Of a stretch of DNA of 64,000 bases, positions 50,209 through 58,823 are shown one piece after another. Made by a program: the position numbers and the translations under genes. A model generated the notes under the pieces. It ran no database searches, was not told the DNA's origin, and worked only from the letters and a program-made list of their open reading frames with translations. Source of the stretch: DASPWW01 sp963803425 (GTDB lineage: Bacteria > Actinomycetota > Thermoleophilia > Solirubrobacterales > 70-9); assembly GCA_963803425.1 (NCBI GenBank), contig CAWDMA010000001.1:930001-994000 (forward strand), in the 5' to 3' direction. How positions within the stretch are numbered: position 1 is the first letter of the stretch; each line of letters starts with the position of its first letter.

Positions 50209-51600
50209 CTACGCGCCGGTCGCGTCGCGCGCGAACGCCTCGAACGCGTCGAGGTAGGCGTCGACGTCCTCGTCCGAGTGCGCGACTGACAGCGTCCACT
50301 CCTCCTCGACCCCGGGGGTCATGAAGATCCCGTGGTTCATGTGGTACAGCCATGCCAGCGTCGCCAGGTCGTCGTCGACCTTGGACAGGTAGTCGCGGTA
50401 CTCGCGGAGCGGCTCCGCGGAGAAGATCACGCATCCCTTCGCGCCCATCCCCTCCGGGTAGCACGGCAGCCCGTACTCATCGATCACGCGCTTGGAGCCG
50501 TCGAGGAGCTTCTGGTTCGTCGCCTCGAGGCCGGGGTACGCGTCTGGCGTCAGCGCCTCGGTCAGGGTCGCCTGCGAGGCGGCCATCACCAGCGGGTTGC
50601 CGTTGAAGGTGCCGTACTGGTGGTACTCGCCGCCGTCGACCAGCCTCGCGATCTCCTCGGTCATCCCGACCGCGCCGCCGGGGTATCCGCCGAAGGTCGC
50701 CTTCGCAAGCGTGATCAGGTCGGCCTGCACGCCGAACCGCTCGGTGGCGCCGCCGTAGGCGATCGTGCATCCCGTCTTCACCTCGTCGAAGATCAGCTTC
50801 ACGCCGTGCTTCGTGCACAGCTCGCGGACCCGCTCCAGGTAGCCGTCGAGCGGGGGGATGATGTTGATGTTCATCATCGCCGGCTCCATGATCAGCCCGG
50901 CGAGCTGGCCGTCGAGCTTGCTCATCACCGACTCGAGCGCGTCCCCGTCGTTGAACGGGACCGCGCGGGTGAGGTCGGTGAGCGCCTTCGGGTAGCCCTC
51001 GCCGTACACGACGCTGCGCGGGTCGTCGCGATCACCGAGCTCCTCGAGGTCGGGGTACACCGACACCATCACCGTGTCGTGGTGGCCGTGGTAGGAGCCC
51101 TCGATCTTCAGGATCATGTCGCGTCCCGTCGCCGCGCGGGCGAGGTGGCAGGCGTCCATCGTCGACTCGGTCCCGGAGTTCGTGAACCGCCACTGAGGGA
51201 GGTTGAAGCGCCGCACGAGCTCCTCGGCGACGACGATCGAGCCCTCGGTCGGAGCGGCGAAGTGGGTGCCGCGGGCGGCCTGCTTCTGGACCGCCGCCGT
51301 CACCTGCGGGTTGTTGTGGCCGACCACCACCACACCGAACCCGTTGTGGAAGTCGGAGTACTCGTTGCCGTCCACATCCCACACCCTGGAGCCGTCTCCG
51401 TGGTCGATGAAGATCGGCCACGGCTCGATCGACTGGAACGAGGACGGGACGCCGCCCGGCATCACCTTCCGAGCGCGCTCCCACATCTCCCGCGAGCGCG
51501 GTATGCGCTGCTTCAGCTTCTCCATCTCGTCGGCGGTCAGCGCCGCGAGCCGCTCGCGGTCGATCGCGGACCTGCCGGACGTCGGTGTCTCAACTCCCAT
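50209..51600 (-). CDS. Class III PLP aminotransferase (glutamate-1-semialdehyde aminomutase-like)
   Basis: A 463-residue fold-type I enzyme transferring an omega- or alpha-amino group. Signature stretches are MPGGVPSSFQSIEPWPIFID, VWDVDGNEYSDFHNGFGVVV, FTNSGTESTMDACHLARAAT, GSYHGHHDTVMVS, KLIFDEVKTGC and ITLAKATFGGYPGGAVGM with the PLP Lys. NGNPLVMAASQATL follows. It resembles HemL but lacks HemL context, and the Lys loop reads AKATFGGYP instead of the common GKIIGGGxP, so substrate differs. I use the ATG at 51600 (MGVETP); a start at 51645 adds 15 residues unlike the family. It is unlinked to the amine locus at 10-15 kb, but a physiological link is conceivable. Confidence 0.88.
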   Translation of the reverse strand: MGVETPTSGRSAIDRERLAALTADEMEKLKQRIPRSREMWERARKVMPGGVPSSFQSIEPWPIFIDHGDGSRVWDVDGNEYSDFHNGFGVVVVGHNNPQVTAAVQKQAARGTHFAAPTEGSIVVAEELVRRFNLPQWRFTNSGTESTMDACHLARAATGRDMILKIEGSYHGHHDTVMVSVYPDLEELGDRDDPRSVVYGEGYPKALTDLTRAVPFNDGDALESVMSKLDGQLAGLIMEPAMMNINIIPPLDGYLERVRELCTKHGVKLIFDEVKTGCTIAYGGATERFGVQADLITLAKATFGGYPGGAVGMTEEIARLVDGGEYHQYGTFNGNPLVMAASQATLTEALTPDAYPGLEATNQKLLDGSKRVIDEYGLPCYPEGMGAKGCVIFSAEPLREYRDYLSKVDDDLATLAWLYHMNHGIFMTPGVEEEWTLSVAHSDEDVDAYLDAFEAFARDATGA

Positions 51601-51677
51601 TGCCTGGCCTCCGGGGTCGGGGAGCGCCAGCGTAGCGCGAGTCAAGCCCGCCGCGGCGCCTCCGGGGCGTCCAAGCT

Positions 51678-52442
51678 TCAGGAGGGGAGCTTCGCCGCGA
51701 CGTACATCGTTCCCGCAAACGTGCGGGCGTCGAGGCCCGATGCCCGCGCCTGCATCGATTCCTCGATTGCCTGCGGGGTCGTGCCGATCGCAACGATCTC
51801 GAGTCCGGCCGCGGTCAGGTCGCGCTCCAGCTCGGCGGCGCGGTACCAGTACACGTGGGGGCCGGAGTCGAGCAGCGCCGCGGGGGTCGGCCGGCCGCGC
51901 ATCCGCATCCTGGGGAGCAGCTGATCGGGGCGGCGCGAGCCGCGGATCCGTCGCAGCATCCGGAGGTAGGCGAGGTAGGGGCGCCCCAGACGGCTCCGTG
52001 ACCGGACCTCGTAGGGGAGCGCCGAGAACAGCGCCGTGCCTCCCGGCCGCAGGATCCGGACCGCCTGCTCCAGGGTGCGCCCGCGGTCGCCGGGCCGCGC
52101 CAGGGAGGAGAGCAGCTGTTGCAGATACACGATCTGGTCGAAGCTCGCGTCGGGGTAGGGGAGGGCGGTGGCGTCGGCGACGTCGAACTCGATCCCCTCG
52201 CCGCCGTGGGTGGCACGGGCCTCGGCGACCAGCTCGGGGACGAAGTCGAATCCACGCAGCGAGGTGAAGCCCAGCTTCCGCATCTCGCCGAGCAGCCGGC
52301 CGCCGCCCGAGCCGGCCTCGAGCGTGCTCCCGCCGGGATCGAGGTAGCGCTCGATCAGGGCGCGCTCGTCGGGCTTCAGGCCCGCGGCCTCGGTCCAGTA
52401 CTGGCGCTCGACGGTCCCGAACACCGTCCGGTGGTCGCTCAT
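51678..52442 (-). CDS. SAM-dependent methyltransferase
   Basis: A 254-residue class I methyltransferase. Motif I is TLEAGSGGGRLLGEMRKLGF, then GFDFVPELVAEAR (motif II), FDVADATALPYPDASFDQIV (motifs II-III) and AVRILRPGGTALFSALPYE, typical of methyltransferase domain 11/25 proteins. The C-terminal half is helical with GPHVYWYRAAELERDLTAAG. Start ATG at 52442; the frame extends upstream antisense to the HxlR gene, which I discount. The substrate is unknown. It lies 29 bp after the HxlR gene on the same strand and may be co-transcribed with it. Confidence 0.9.
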   Translation of the reverse strand: MSDHRTVFGTVERQYWTEAAGLKPDERALIERYLDPGGSTLEAGSGGGRLLGEMRKLGFTSLRGFDFVPELVAEARATHGGEGIEFDVADATALPYPDASFDQIVYLQQLLSSLARPGDRGRTLEQAVRILRPGGTALFSALPYEVRSRSRLGRPYLAYLRMLRRIRGSRRPDQLLPRMRMRGRPTPAALLDSGPHVYWYRAAELERDLTAAGLEIVAIGTTPQAIEESMQARASGLDARTFAGTMYVAAKLPS

Positions 52443-52471
52443 CGCCGGTTTCAATACCAGGCGGCGCCGGC

Positions 52472-52903
52472 TCAGGCGTACTCGAGCTCGCCCGCGTCCT
52501 CGTCGGCGACCGGCTCGTGGCAGGTCGGGCAGTACCAGGTCGCGTCGAGCGGGGTGCCGCAGATCGCGTGCACGGGCTGGCGCGATTGGCCGCCGCGGCC
52601 GGCGCCCCACGCGGCGAGCACGCGCACCGGCGCCGCCAGCCCGTGCCCGGCCTCGGTGAGCTCGTACACGAACCGGGGCGGCCGCTCGCAGTACCGCTCC
52701 GCCACCACCAGCCCCTCGTCCTCGAGCTTTCGCAGCCGCGCGCTGAGCACGTTCGGCGCGATCCCGCCGAGCTCGTCCTGGAGCTCGCCGAAGCGGCGGG
52801 CGCCGTCGAGCAGCGTCGCCACGATCAGCAGCGTCCACCGGTCGCCGACGGCGTCCAATGCCTCGGCCAGCGGGGACGCGTCGCTCGTGCGTGTCTCAGT
52901 CAT
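52472..52903 (-). CDS. HxlR family regulator with C-terminal zinc ribbon
   Basis: A 143-residue winged-helix regulator. The HxlR core reads LAEALDAVGDRWTLLIVATL then LDGARRFGELQDELGGIAPN, VLSARLRKLEDEGLV and CERPPRFVYELTEAGHGLAA. The C-terminal 30 residues carry CGTPLDATWYCPTC, a Cys-x7-Cys...CxxC-like set suggesting metal or redox sensing, not common in the family. ATG at 52903. It is divergent from the serine protease pair across a promoter with tandem TTGCAA sites. Likely controls both itself and that pair. Confidence 0.9.
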   Translation of the reverse strand: MTETRTSDASPLAEALDAVGDRWTLLIVATLLDGARRFGELQDELGGIAPNVLSARLRKLEDEGLVVAERYCERPPRFVYELTEAGHGLAAPVRVLAAWGAGRGGQSRQPVHAICGTPLDATWYCPTCHEPVADEDAGELEYA

Positions 52904-52913
52904 AGCGTCGTGA

Positions 52914-52942
52914 ATGATAAAATACTCGCTTGCAAGTTGCAA
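52914..52942. promoter_or_regulatory. HxlR promoter with tandem TTGCAA palindromes
   Basis: Two TTGCAA palindromes, 7 bp apart in register (52930-52935 and 52937-52942). On the minus strand the distal copy is placed as a -35 element 17 bp before TATCAT (52914-52919), giving a good HxlR promoter. A repressor on these repeats would occlude it and the facing protease promoter. Confidence 0.6.
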
Positions 52943-52966
52943 GTAACTGCCCCACGGAGGCGCCAG

Positions 52967-53884
52967 ATGACCGCGACGACCCCGCTGCTGAACGAGATCG
53001 AGTCCACCGTCGACCGGGCCGTGCGAGAGCACGGCGAGTCGGTCGTCGGCGTGGGGCGGGGGTGGCGGGTGGCCACCGGCGCCGTCGTGGCGCCCGGGCG
53101 GGTGCTGACCGCGGCGCACCGCGTCGGCGAGGGAAGCGAGGTCAGCGTCGCCTTCGCCGACGGCCGGGTGGAGCCGGCCGAGCCGGTGGGGGTCGATCGC
53201 GACCTCGGCGTCGCCGTGCTCGCCGTTGACACCGGCGAGATTGCGGCGCTCGAGTGGGCTCCGTCCGACGCGGCCCGCGTCGGCGCGCCGGTCGTCGCGC
53301 TCGGCAACCCCGGTGGGCGCGGGCTGCGCGCCACGCTCGGCTTCGTGGCCGCGGCCGATCGCAGCTTCAGGGGCCCGCAGGGGCGCCGTGTCGAGGGCGC
53401 GCTCGAGCACACCGCGCCGCTCCCGAAGGGCTCCTCCGGCGCACCGCTGCTCGACGCGGAAGGGCGGCTGCTCGGTGTCAACCTGCTCCGGCTCGACGGC
53501 GGGCTGATCGTTGCGCTCGGCGTCGGCGGTGGGCTGCGCGCAGCGGTGGAGCGACTCGCGAGCGGCGAGCAGCAGGCCCGTCCGCGGCTCGGCGTCGCGG
53601 TGGCGCCGCCCCGGGTGGCGCGGCGGATGCAGCGCGCGGTCGGACTTCCGGAGCGCGACGGGCTGCTCGTCCGCGCCGTGGAGGACGGCAGCCCCGCCGC
53701 GCGTGCCGGGATCGAGCGGGGCGATCTGATCGTGGCGGCCGGCGGCGAGCCGACCGCCGTTGTCGACCCGCTGCACCGGGCGCTCGACGGGGCGGCCGCG
53801 GATGGGAAGGCGGTGGCCCTCACCCTCGTCCGCGGCGCCGAGGAGCGAGCGCTGAACGTCGAGCTGGAAGGGAGCGACGGATGA
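52967..53884 (+). CDS. Trypsin-like serine protease with PDZ domain
   Basis: A 305-residue S1C-like protease, no signal peptide seen. The catalytic triad is readable: VLTAAHRV (His), DRDLGVAVLAVD (Asp) and LPKGSSGAPLLD (Ser in GSSGAP, rather than the usual GNSGGP). Residues about 205-305 form a PDZ domain (RLGVAVAPPRVARRM, GLLVRAVEDGSPAARAGIERGDLIV). ATG at 52967 after CGGAGGCGCCAG. Its stop overlaps the ATG of a second HtrA-like protease (ATGA). The altered Ser loop suggests a modified specificity or a regulatory, possibly inactive, partner. Divergent from HxlR. Confidence 0.85.
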   Translation: MTATTPLLNEIESTVDRAVREHGESVVGVGRGWRVATGAVVAPGRVLTAAHRVGEGSEVSVAFADGRVEPAEPVGVDRDLGVAVLAVDTGEIAALEWAPSDAARVGAPVVALGNPGGRGLRATLGFVAAADRSFRGPQGRRVEGALEHTAPLPKGSSGAPLLDAEGRLLGVNLLRLDGGLIVALGVGGGLRAAVERLASGEQQARPRLGVAVAPPRVARRMQRAVGLPERDGLLVRAVEDGSPAARAGIERGDLIVAAGGEPTAVVDPLHRALDGAAADGKAVALTLVRGAEERALNVELEGSDG

Positions 53885-54888
53885 CGATCACCGACACGCA
53901 GGTCCCGAACCCGGAGGCGGAGGCCCCCGCGACCCCCGAGGGCGAGGCGATGGACGCGTACTCGCGGGCGGTCGTCGGCGTGGCCGAGAGGCTCTCGCCG
54001 GCAGTCGCCAGCCTCCGGATCCAGCGGCAGACCCGCCGCGGCCGGATGCCGGCCGGCGCCGGCAGCGGCGTGGTCCTCACCCACGACGGCTTCATCCTCA
54101 CCTCCGCGCACGTCGTCGCCGGGTCCGACGGCGGCGGACGCGCCGTGTTCACCGACGGGCGCGAGCTCCGGTTCACGGTCACCGGGCGCGACCCGCTGTC
54201 CGACCTCGCGATCGTGCGGGCCGAGGACGGCGATCTCGCCCCGGCGCAGCTCGGCGACGCCGAGGCGCTGAAGGTCGGTCAGCTCGTGGTCGCGATCGGG
54301 AACCCGCACGGGTTCGAGGGCTCCGTCACCGCCGGAGTGGTGTCGGCCCTGGGCCGGGCGCTCCCGGCGCGCTCGGGGAAGCGGGCCCGGATCATCGACA
54401 ACGTGATCCAGACCGACGCGGCGCTCAACCCGGGCAACTCGGGTGGAGCGCTGGCCGACGCGCGCGGCCACGTGGTCGGCGTCAACACCGCCGTCGCCGG
54501 GGTCGGGCTCGGCCTGGCCGTGCCGATCAACGACGCGACCCGGCGGATCATCGGATCGCTGATCAGCGAGGGCCGCGTCCGGCGCGCCTACCTCGGGATC
54601 GCGGGCGGACCCCGCCCGCTGCCGCCGCGGGCGCGCACCCTGTTCGGGCGGGACGTGGGCGTCGAGGTGGTCGAGGTGGTCTCGGGCAGCCCCGCGGAGC
54701 GCGGCGGGATCCGCGAGGGTGACCTGGTCGTCGAGCTCGCCGGGCGCCCGGTGCAGAGCGCGGCCGACCTGCAGGGGATGATGGTCGCCGAGGCGATCGG
54801 GTCGCGGCTCGATGCGCGGGTGTGGCGGGCCGGCTCCGAGCTCGAGCTCGGAGTGGTTCCCGAGGAGCTCGGCGAGGCCCAGCGGTAG
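53881..54888 (+). CDS. HtrA/DegP-type serine protease with PDZ domain
   Basis: A 335-residue S1C protease. Triad motifs are ILTSAHVV (His), DPLSDLAIVR (Asp) and ALNPGNSGGALAD (Ser, canonical GNSGG). VVAIGNPHGFEGSVTAGVVS is the typical oxyanion-side loop. A PDZ domain (LGIAGGPRPLPPRARTLFG, then SGSPAERGGIREGDLVVELA) ends the protein. No clear signal peptide or transmembrane anchor is visible, so the location is uncertain; many HtrA proteins are exported. ATG start overlaps the upstream protease stop. It is the canonical member of the pair and may process the first or be bound by it. Confidence 0.92.
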   Translation: MTITDTQVPNPEAEAPATPEGEAMDAYSRAVVGVAERLSPAVASLRIQRQTRRGRMPAGAGSGVVLTHDGFILTSAHVVAGSDGGGRAVFTDGRELRFTVTGRDPLSDLAIVRAEDGDLAPAQLGDAEALKVGQLVVAIGNPHGFEGSVTAGVVSALGRALPARSGKRARIIDNVIQTDAALNPGNSGGALADARGHVVGVNTAVAGVGLGLAVPINDATRRIIGSLISEGRVRRAYLGIAGGPRPLPPRARTLFGRDVGVEVVEVVSGSPAERGGIREGDLVVELAGRPVQSAADLQGMMVAEAIGSRLDARVWRAGSELELGVVPEELGEAQR

Positions 54889-54951
54889 GCCCGACCGGCG
54901 TCACCCGCTTGGAGTGATGACCGGCCGAGGGGCGTGCCCTACTGTCGTGCG

Positions 54952-55731
54952 ATGCGTCGGAGCACGGCCGGGGTGAACGGGTCAGGCGACCGGCTCACCT
55001 TCATCGGGCACTCGACCGCGCTGCTCCGACTCGGGGGCACGTCAGTGCTCACCGATCCGGTGTTGCGAGGATGGATCGGGCCGCTGCGCCGACAGGTGCC
55101 CGCGCCGGGCGCCGGGGCGGCGGGCGGCGTGGACGCGGTGCTCGTCTCGCACCTGCACCGCGATCACCTCGACATCCGCTCGCTTCGCCGGCTCGCCCCC
55201 GGCACCCCGGTTGTGGTGCCGCGCGGGGCAGCCCGGGTGGTGGCCGCGCGGACGCCGGGCGGCGTTCGGGAGATCGGGCTCGGGGAAAGGGTCTCGATCG
55301 GGGCTGTGAGCGTGACCGCGGTGCCGGCGCGTCACGACGGCCGCCGTTCTCCGGGCGGCCCATCGGCGGACGCGGTCGGGTTCGTGATCGAGGGCGGCGG
55401 GGTGCGCGCGTACTTCGCCGGAGACACGGAGGTGCACGACGAGATGTCACGGCTGGGTTCGCTCGATCTGGCGCTGCTCCCGGTGTGGGGCTGGGGGCCC
55501 ACGGTGGGGCCGGGCCACCTCGATCCGACGGCCGCCGCCCACGCGCTCACGCTGCTGCGGCCGCGCGTGGCCGTCCCGATTCACTGGGGGACCTTCTACC
55601 CGCTCGGGCTTCGCCTGCTGCGCCCGGATCGGCTCACCCGGCCGCCGTTGGAGTTCGCCGAGCGCGCCGCCGAGATCGCTCCCGAGGTGCAGGTGCGCGT
55701 CCTGCAGCCAGGCGAGATGATGGAGCTGTGA
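54952..55731 (+). CDS. Metallo-beta-lactamase-fold protein (UlaG/RomA-like)
   Basis: A 259-residue metal-dependent hydrolase. The core reads RLTFIGHSTALLRLGGTSVL then TDPVLRGW, AVLVSHLHRDHLD (HxHxDH), ARHDGRRSPGG, VRAYFAGDTEVHDEM (Asp/Cys-position ligand) and VAVPIHWGTFYPLG (final His). It resembles NAPE-PLD/UlaG-type proteins that cleave phosphodiester or lactone bonds. ATG at 54952; a GTG at 54934 adds six residues. The stop overlaps the start of the holin-phosphodiesterase fusion (GTGA), so the two likely act on related phosphate or lipid substrates. Confidence 0.9.
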   Translation: MRRSTAGVNGSGDRLTFIGHSTALLRLGGTSVLTDPVLRGWIGPLRRQVPAPGAGAAGGVDAVLVSHLHRDHLDIRSLRRLAPGTPVVVPRGAARVVAARTPGGVREIGLGERVSIGAVSVTAVPARHDGRRSPGGPSADAVGFVIEGGGVRAYFAGDTEVHDEMSRLGSLDLALLPVWGWGPTVGPGHLDPTAAAHALTLLRPRVAVPIHWGTFYPLGLRLLRPDRLTRPPLEFAERAAEIAPEVQVRVLQPGEMMEL

Positions 55732-57782
55732 CCGACCCACGCGCGATTCGTCACGGAGCCGGAGTCGTGCTGCGGCTGCTTGTCCTGTGGCTGCTGGTGG
55801 CGCTCGTTTTCTGGGCGGTGGCCGCAGTGCTTCCGGGGTTCGACGTACCGAGCTTCCGCGCGACGCTGCTGACGACCGCGGTGGTGGCGGTGATCAACGC
55901 GCTCGTCTGGCCGCTCGCGATCCGGATCGTGCTCCCGCTCACCGTGCTCAGCTTCGGGCTCGTCTCGCTGGTGCTGAACGCGGCCGTGATCTCGATCGCG
56001 GTCGACCTCGTCGATGGGGCGGCACCTCCATTCCTGGACGCGGTGGTGGCCGCGTTCGTGCTCTCGCTGACCCTGACGCTGCTGACCCCGGCGCTCAGCC
56101 TCGACAACGACGCCCGCCAGCTCCGGGTCGTGCGCCGGCGCGCCCGCCGGATCCGGGAGGCGAACCGGACCGACGTCCCCGGCGTGATCCTGTTCGAGAT
56201 CGACGGGCTCGCCGAGCCCGTGCTGAGGCGGGCGTTGCGCGAGGGCCACGCGCCGACGATGGCGGAGTGGCTGGAGCAGGGGACTCACCGGGTCGTCCCG
56301 TGGGAGTGCGACCTGTCCTCTCAGACCGGTGCGAGCCAGGCGGGGCTGCTGCTGGGGAGCAACGACGACATGCCGGCGTTCCGCTGGTACGAGAAGGAGA
56401 CCGGCCGGACGATGGTCTCCAACCACGCAAAGGACGCAGCCGAGCTGGAGCGGCGCCGATCGGACGGCGGGGGTCTGCTTGCGATCGGCGGGACCAGCCG
56501 CGGCAACCTGTTCTCCGGCGACGCGCCCCGCTGCTCGGCCACGATGAGCACGGTCAGGGATCGGCAGCGGTCGCGAGCCGCTGAGTACTTCGCGTACTTC
56601 GCGGACCCGTACGGGTTCACCCGGACGCTGGCGCTGTATGCGTGGGACGCGGTGCAGGAGGTGAGGGCGGCCCGCAGACAGCGCAGGCGGGGAGAGGAGC
56701 ACGTCGATCGAGGCGGGCTGTACCCGCTGATGCGCGGAGCGATCACCGTGATCATGCGCGACCTGAACGTGGCGACGCTGCTCGGCGACATCGTCGAGGG
56801 AGTTCCCGTCTCCTACTCGACATTCGTTGGGTACGACGAGGTGGCCCACCACTCGGGCATCGAGCAGCCTGACGCCTTCGCGGTCCTGCGCCAGCACGAC
56901 GCCCAGCTCGCCCGGCTCAGGCGCGCCGTGGAGCAGGCACCCCGGCCGTACCACCTGGTCGCGCTGTCCGATCACGGACAGAGCCAGGGCCGGCCGTTCC
57001 GGCAGCGTTACGGCGTGGAGCTCGGAGAGCTGGTCGGCGGGGCGCTCGCGGGCGGCGATGTCTTCGCCCCGCCGCCCACCGACGAGGGACTGAGCACGGT
57101 CGGCGGGGCGCTCACTGACGCCCGCGACGAGCAGGGCGCCGGCGCGCGGATCGTCGCCGGCGCGACCCGCGGCCGGATGGTGGACGGCCAGGTCGAGCTC
57201 GGCCCGAACCGCGAGGCCCTCGAGCGGCACCGCTCCGGGAAGGGCAGCGAGCACGCGGCGGTGGTGCTCGCGTCAGGCGGCCTCGGCCTGGTCTCGCTTC
57301 CGGAGCGCCCGCACCGGATGTCGAGGCAGGAGATCGAGGCGCTGCACCCGGAGCTGATCCGGACCCTCGCGGTCCACCCCGGGATCGGGTTCGTGATGGT
57401 TCGCGACGACGAGGACGGCGCGGTCGCGATCGGCGCGGGCGGCGTCCGCCGGCTCAGGGACGACCGGATCAGCGGAGACGATCCGCTGCGCGGGTTCGGC
57501 GATCACGCGGCCGACCACCTCCGCCGCACGGACGGCTTCCCGCACTGTCCGGACATACTCGTCAACTGCATGTACGACGCCGACGCCAACGAGGTCGCTC
57601 CGTTCGAGGAGTTCATGGGCTCGCACGGCGGCCTCGGTGGGTGGCAGGCCCGGCCGTTCGCCCTCGTCCCCAGCGAGTGGAGCGAGCAGGCGGGGTCGAT
57701 CGTCGGCGTCGAGGCCATGCACGACACGCTCCGCCGGTGGCTGATCGAGACCGGGTTGGAGCTGCGGCCGCACCGGGCCTGA
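55728..57782 (+). CDS. Phage-holin-IV-like membrane domain fused to alkaline-phosphatase-superfamily phosphodiesterase
   Basis: A 684-residue fusion. Residues 8-125 contain four transmembrane helices of the YvlD/holin-4 superfamily family (VVAVINALVWPLAIRIVLPL, LTVLSFGLVSLVLNAAVI). From about 145 a phosphodiesterase/pyrophosphatase domain follows: VILFEIDGLAEPVLRRALRE (metal Asp), CDLSSQTGASQAGLLLGSND (Thr nucleophile), SYSTFVGYDEVAHHSGIEQP (Asp/His ligands) and LVALSDHGQSQGRPF (DHG). The catalytic domain is outside if the membrane topology is like YvlD. GTG start overlaps the metallo-hydrolase stop. Probably a surface-oriented hydrolase of phosphodiesters or lipid-linked phosphates; not phage lysis. 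Confidence 0.88.
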   Translation: MTDPRAIRHGAGVVLRLLVLWLLVALVFWAVAAVLPGFDVPSFRATLLTTAVVAVINALVWPLAIRIVLPLTVLSFGLVSLVLNAAVISIAVDLVDGAAPPFLDAVVAAFVLSLTLTLLTPALSLDNDARQLRVVRRRARRIREANRTDVPGVILFEIDGLAEPVLRRALREGHAPTMAEWLEQGTHRVVPWECDLSSQTGASQAGLLLGSNDDMPAFRWYEKETGRTMVSNHAKDAAELERRRSDGGGLLAIGGTSRGNLFSGDAPRCSATMSTVRDRQRSRAAEYFAYFADPYGFTRTLALYAWDAVQEVRAARRQRRRGEEHVDRGGLYPLMRGAITVIMRDLNVATLLGDIVEGVPVSYSTFVGYDEVAHHSGIEQPDAFAVLRQHDAQLARLRRAVEQAPRPYHLVALSDHGQSQGRPFRQRYGVELGELVGGALAGGDVFAPPPTDEGLSTVGGALTDARDEQGAGARIVAGATRGRMVDGQVELGPNREALERHRSGKGSEHAAVVLASGGLGLVSLPERPHRMSRQEIEALHPELIRTLAVHPGIGFVMVRDDEDGAVAIGAGGVRRLRDDRISGDDPLRGFGDHAADHLRRTDGFPHCPDILVNCMYDADANEVAPFEEFMGSHGGLGGWQARPFALVPSEWSEQAGSIVGVEAMHDTLRRWLIETGLELRPHRA

Positions 57783-57800
57783 GGCGGCTCGGAGGCGGCG

Positions 57801-58823
57801 CTACTCGACCGTCCAGGTGTCGCCGGAGCGGAACAGCTCGTTCAGATCGGCGTCGCCGTGGCCGTCCTGGGACCGCTCCAGCTCGGCGGTCATCGCCTCG
57901 GTGTACAGCGGCCGCTCGATCGCCCGGAACACGCCGATCGGTGTCGGCCCGGTGGGGCGCTCGGCAAGATGGGCGAGCGCGAACGCGTGGCTGGGGTTGT
58001 GGTCGTGCGCATCGTGGACGAGTAGCTCCTTGCCGCCGTTCGCGTCGACGATGCTGAGCCGCCCGGTCGAGTCTCGGGACACCCCGCGCTCGCCGTCGGC
58101 GCCGAACCGGATCGGCTTGCCGTGCTCGAGCCTGATCTGGTGGCGCTCGCGACCCTTGCCGCGGACCGCGTCGAAGGCGCCGTCGTTGAACACGTTGCAG
58201 TTCTGGTAGATCTCGATCAGGGCGGAGCCGCGGTGCTGCGCGGCGGCGCGCAGGACCTCGGTCTGGTGCTCGCGGTCGGTGTCGACCGTGCGCGCGACGA
58301 ATGTCGCCTCGGCGCCGAGCGCCAGCGCCAGCGGGTTGAAGGGGTGGTCCTGGGAGCCGAACGGGGTCGACTTCGTCACCTTGCCCTCCTCGCTGGTCGG
58401 CGAGTACTGGCCCTTGGTGAGCCCGTAGATCTGGTTGTTGAAGAGCAGGATCTTGATCGGGACGTTGCGCCGCAGGGCATGGATCAGGTGGTTGCCGCCG
58501 ATCGAGAGCGAGTCGCCGTCGCCGCTCGCGACCCAGATCGACAGGTCGGGCCGCGACAGCGCGAGGCCGGTGGCGAGCGCCGGGGCGCGGCCGTGGATCC
58601 CGTGCACGCCGTAGGTGTTCATGTAGTAGGCGAACCGGCCCGCGCACCCGATCCCGGCGACGAACACGATCCGCTCCGGAGGTATGCCGAGCTCAGGGAG
58701 GAACTGCTGCACCGTGGCGAGGATCGCGTAGTCGCCGCAACCCGGGCACCACCGCGTCTCCTGATCGGAGGCGAAGTCCTTCTTCGTCAGCACCGCGGTG
58801 CCGTTGCCGTTCCCCTCGGTCAT
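57801..58823 (-). CDS. korB: 2-oxoglutarate:ferredoxin oxidoreductase, beta subunit
   Basis: Thiamine diphosphate/FeS subunit converting 2-oxoglutarate (or another 2-oxoacid) plus CoA to succinyl-CoA with reduction of ferredoxin. The 340 residues carry RWCPGCGDYAILATVQQF (Cys ligands of the FeS cluster), FVAGIGCAGRFAYYMNTYGV, HGRAPALATGLALSRP, WVASGDGDSLSIGGNHLIHA (TPP-binding GDG) and ILLFNNQIYGLTKGQYSPTS. A C-terminal extension follows. The ATG at 58823 overlaps the korA stop (ATGA), as in other actinobacterial korAB pairs. Supports an oxygen-tolerant TCA variant that replaces or supplements 2-oxoglutarate dehydrogenase. Confidence 0.95.
   Translation of the reverse strand: MTEGNGNGTAVLTKKDFASDQETRWCPGCGDYAILATVQQFLPELGIPPERIVFVAGIGCAGRFAYYMNTYGVHGIHGRAPALATGLALSRPDLSIWVASGDGDSLSIGGNHLIHALRRNVPIKILLFNNQIYGLTKGQYSPTSEEGKVTKSTPFGSQDHPFNPLALALGAEATFVARTVDTDREHQTEVLRAAAQHRGSALIEIYQNCNVFNDGAFDAVRGKGRERHQIRLEHGKPIRFGADGERGVSRDSTGRLSIVDANGGKELLVHDAHDHNPSHAFALAHLAERPTGPTPIGVFRAIERPLYTEAMTAELERSQDGHGDADLNELFRSGDTWTVE

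Noticed and set aside
50209..51600. hemL, glutamate-1-semialdehyde aminomutase of haem synthesis
   Set aside because: General class III motifs match, but the PLP-Lys loop differs and no haem genes adjoin; called only to family level.
52929..52943. Possible start of a CRISPR-like repeat
   Set aside because: Only two 6-bp palindromes, 7 bp apart, with no spacers or cas genes; better explained as an operator.
55728..57782. Prophage or lysis gene because of the holin-like domain
   Set aside because: The domain is fused to a phosphodiesterase and surrounded by chromosomal genes; no other phage gene is present.
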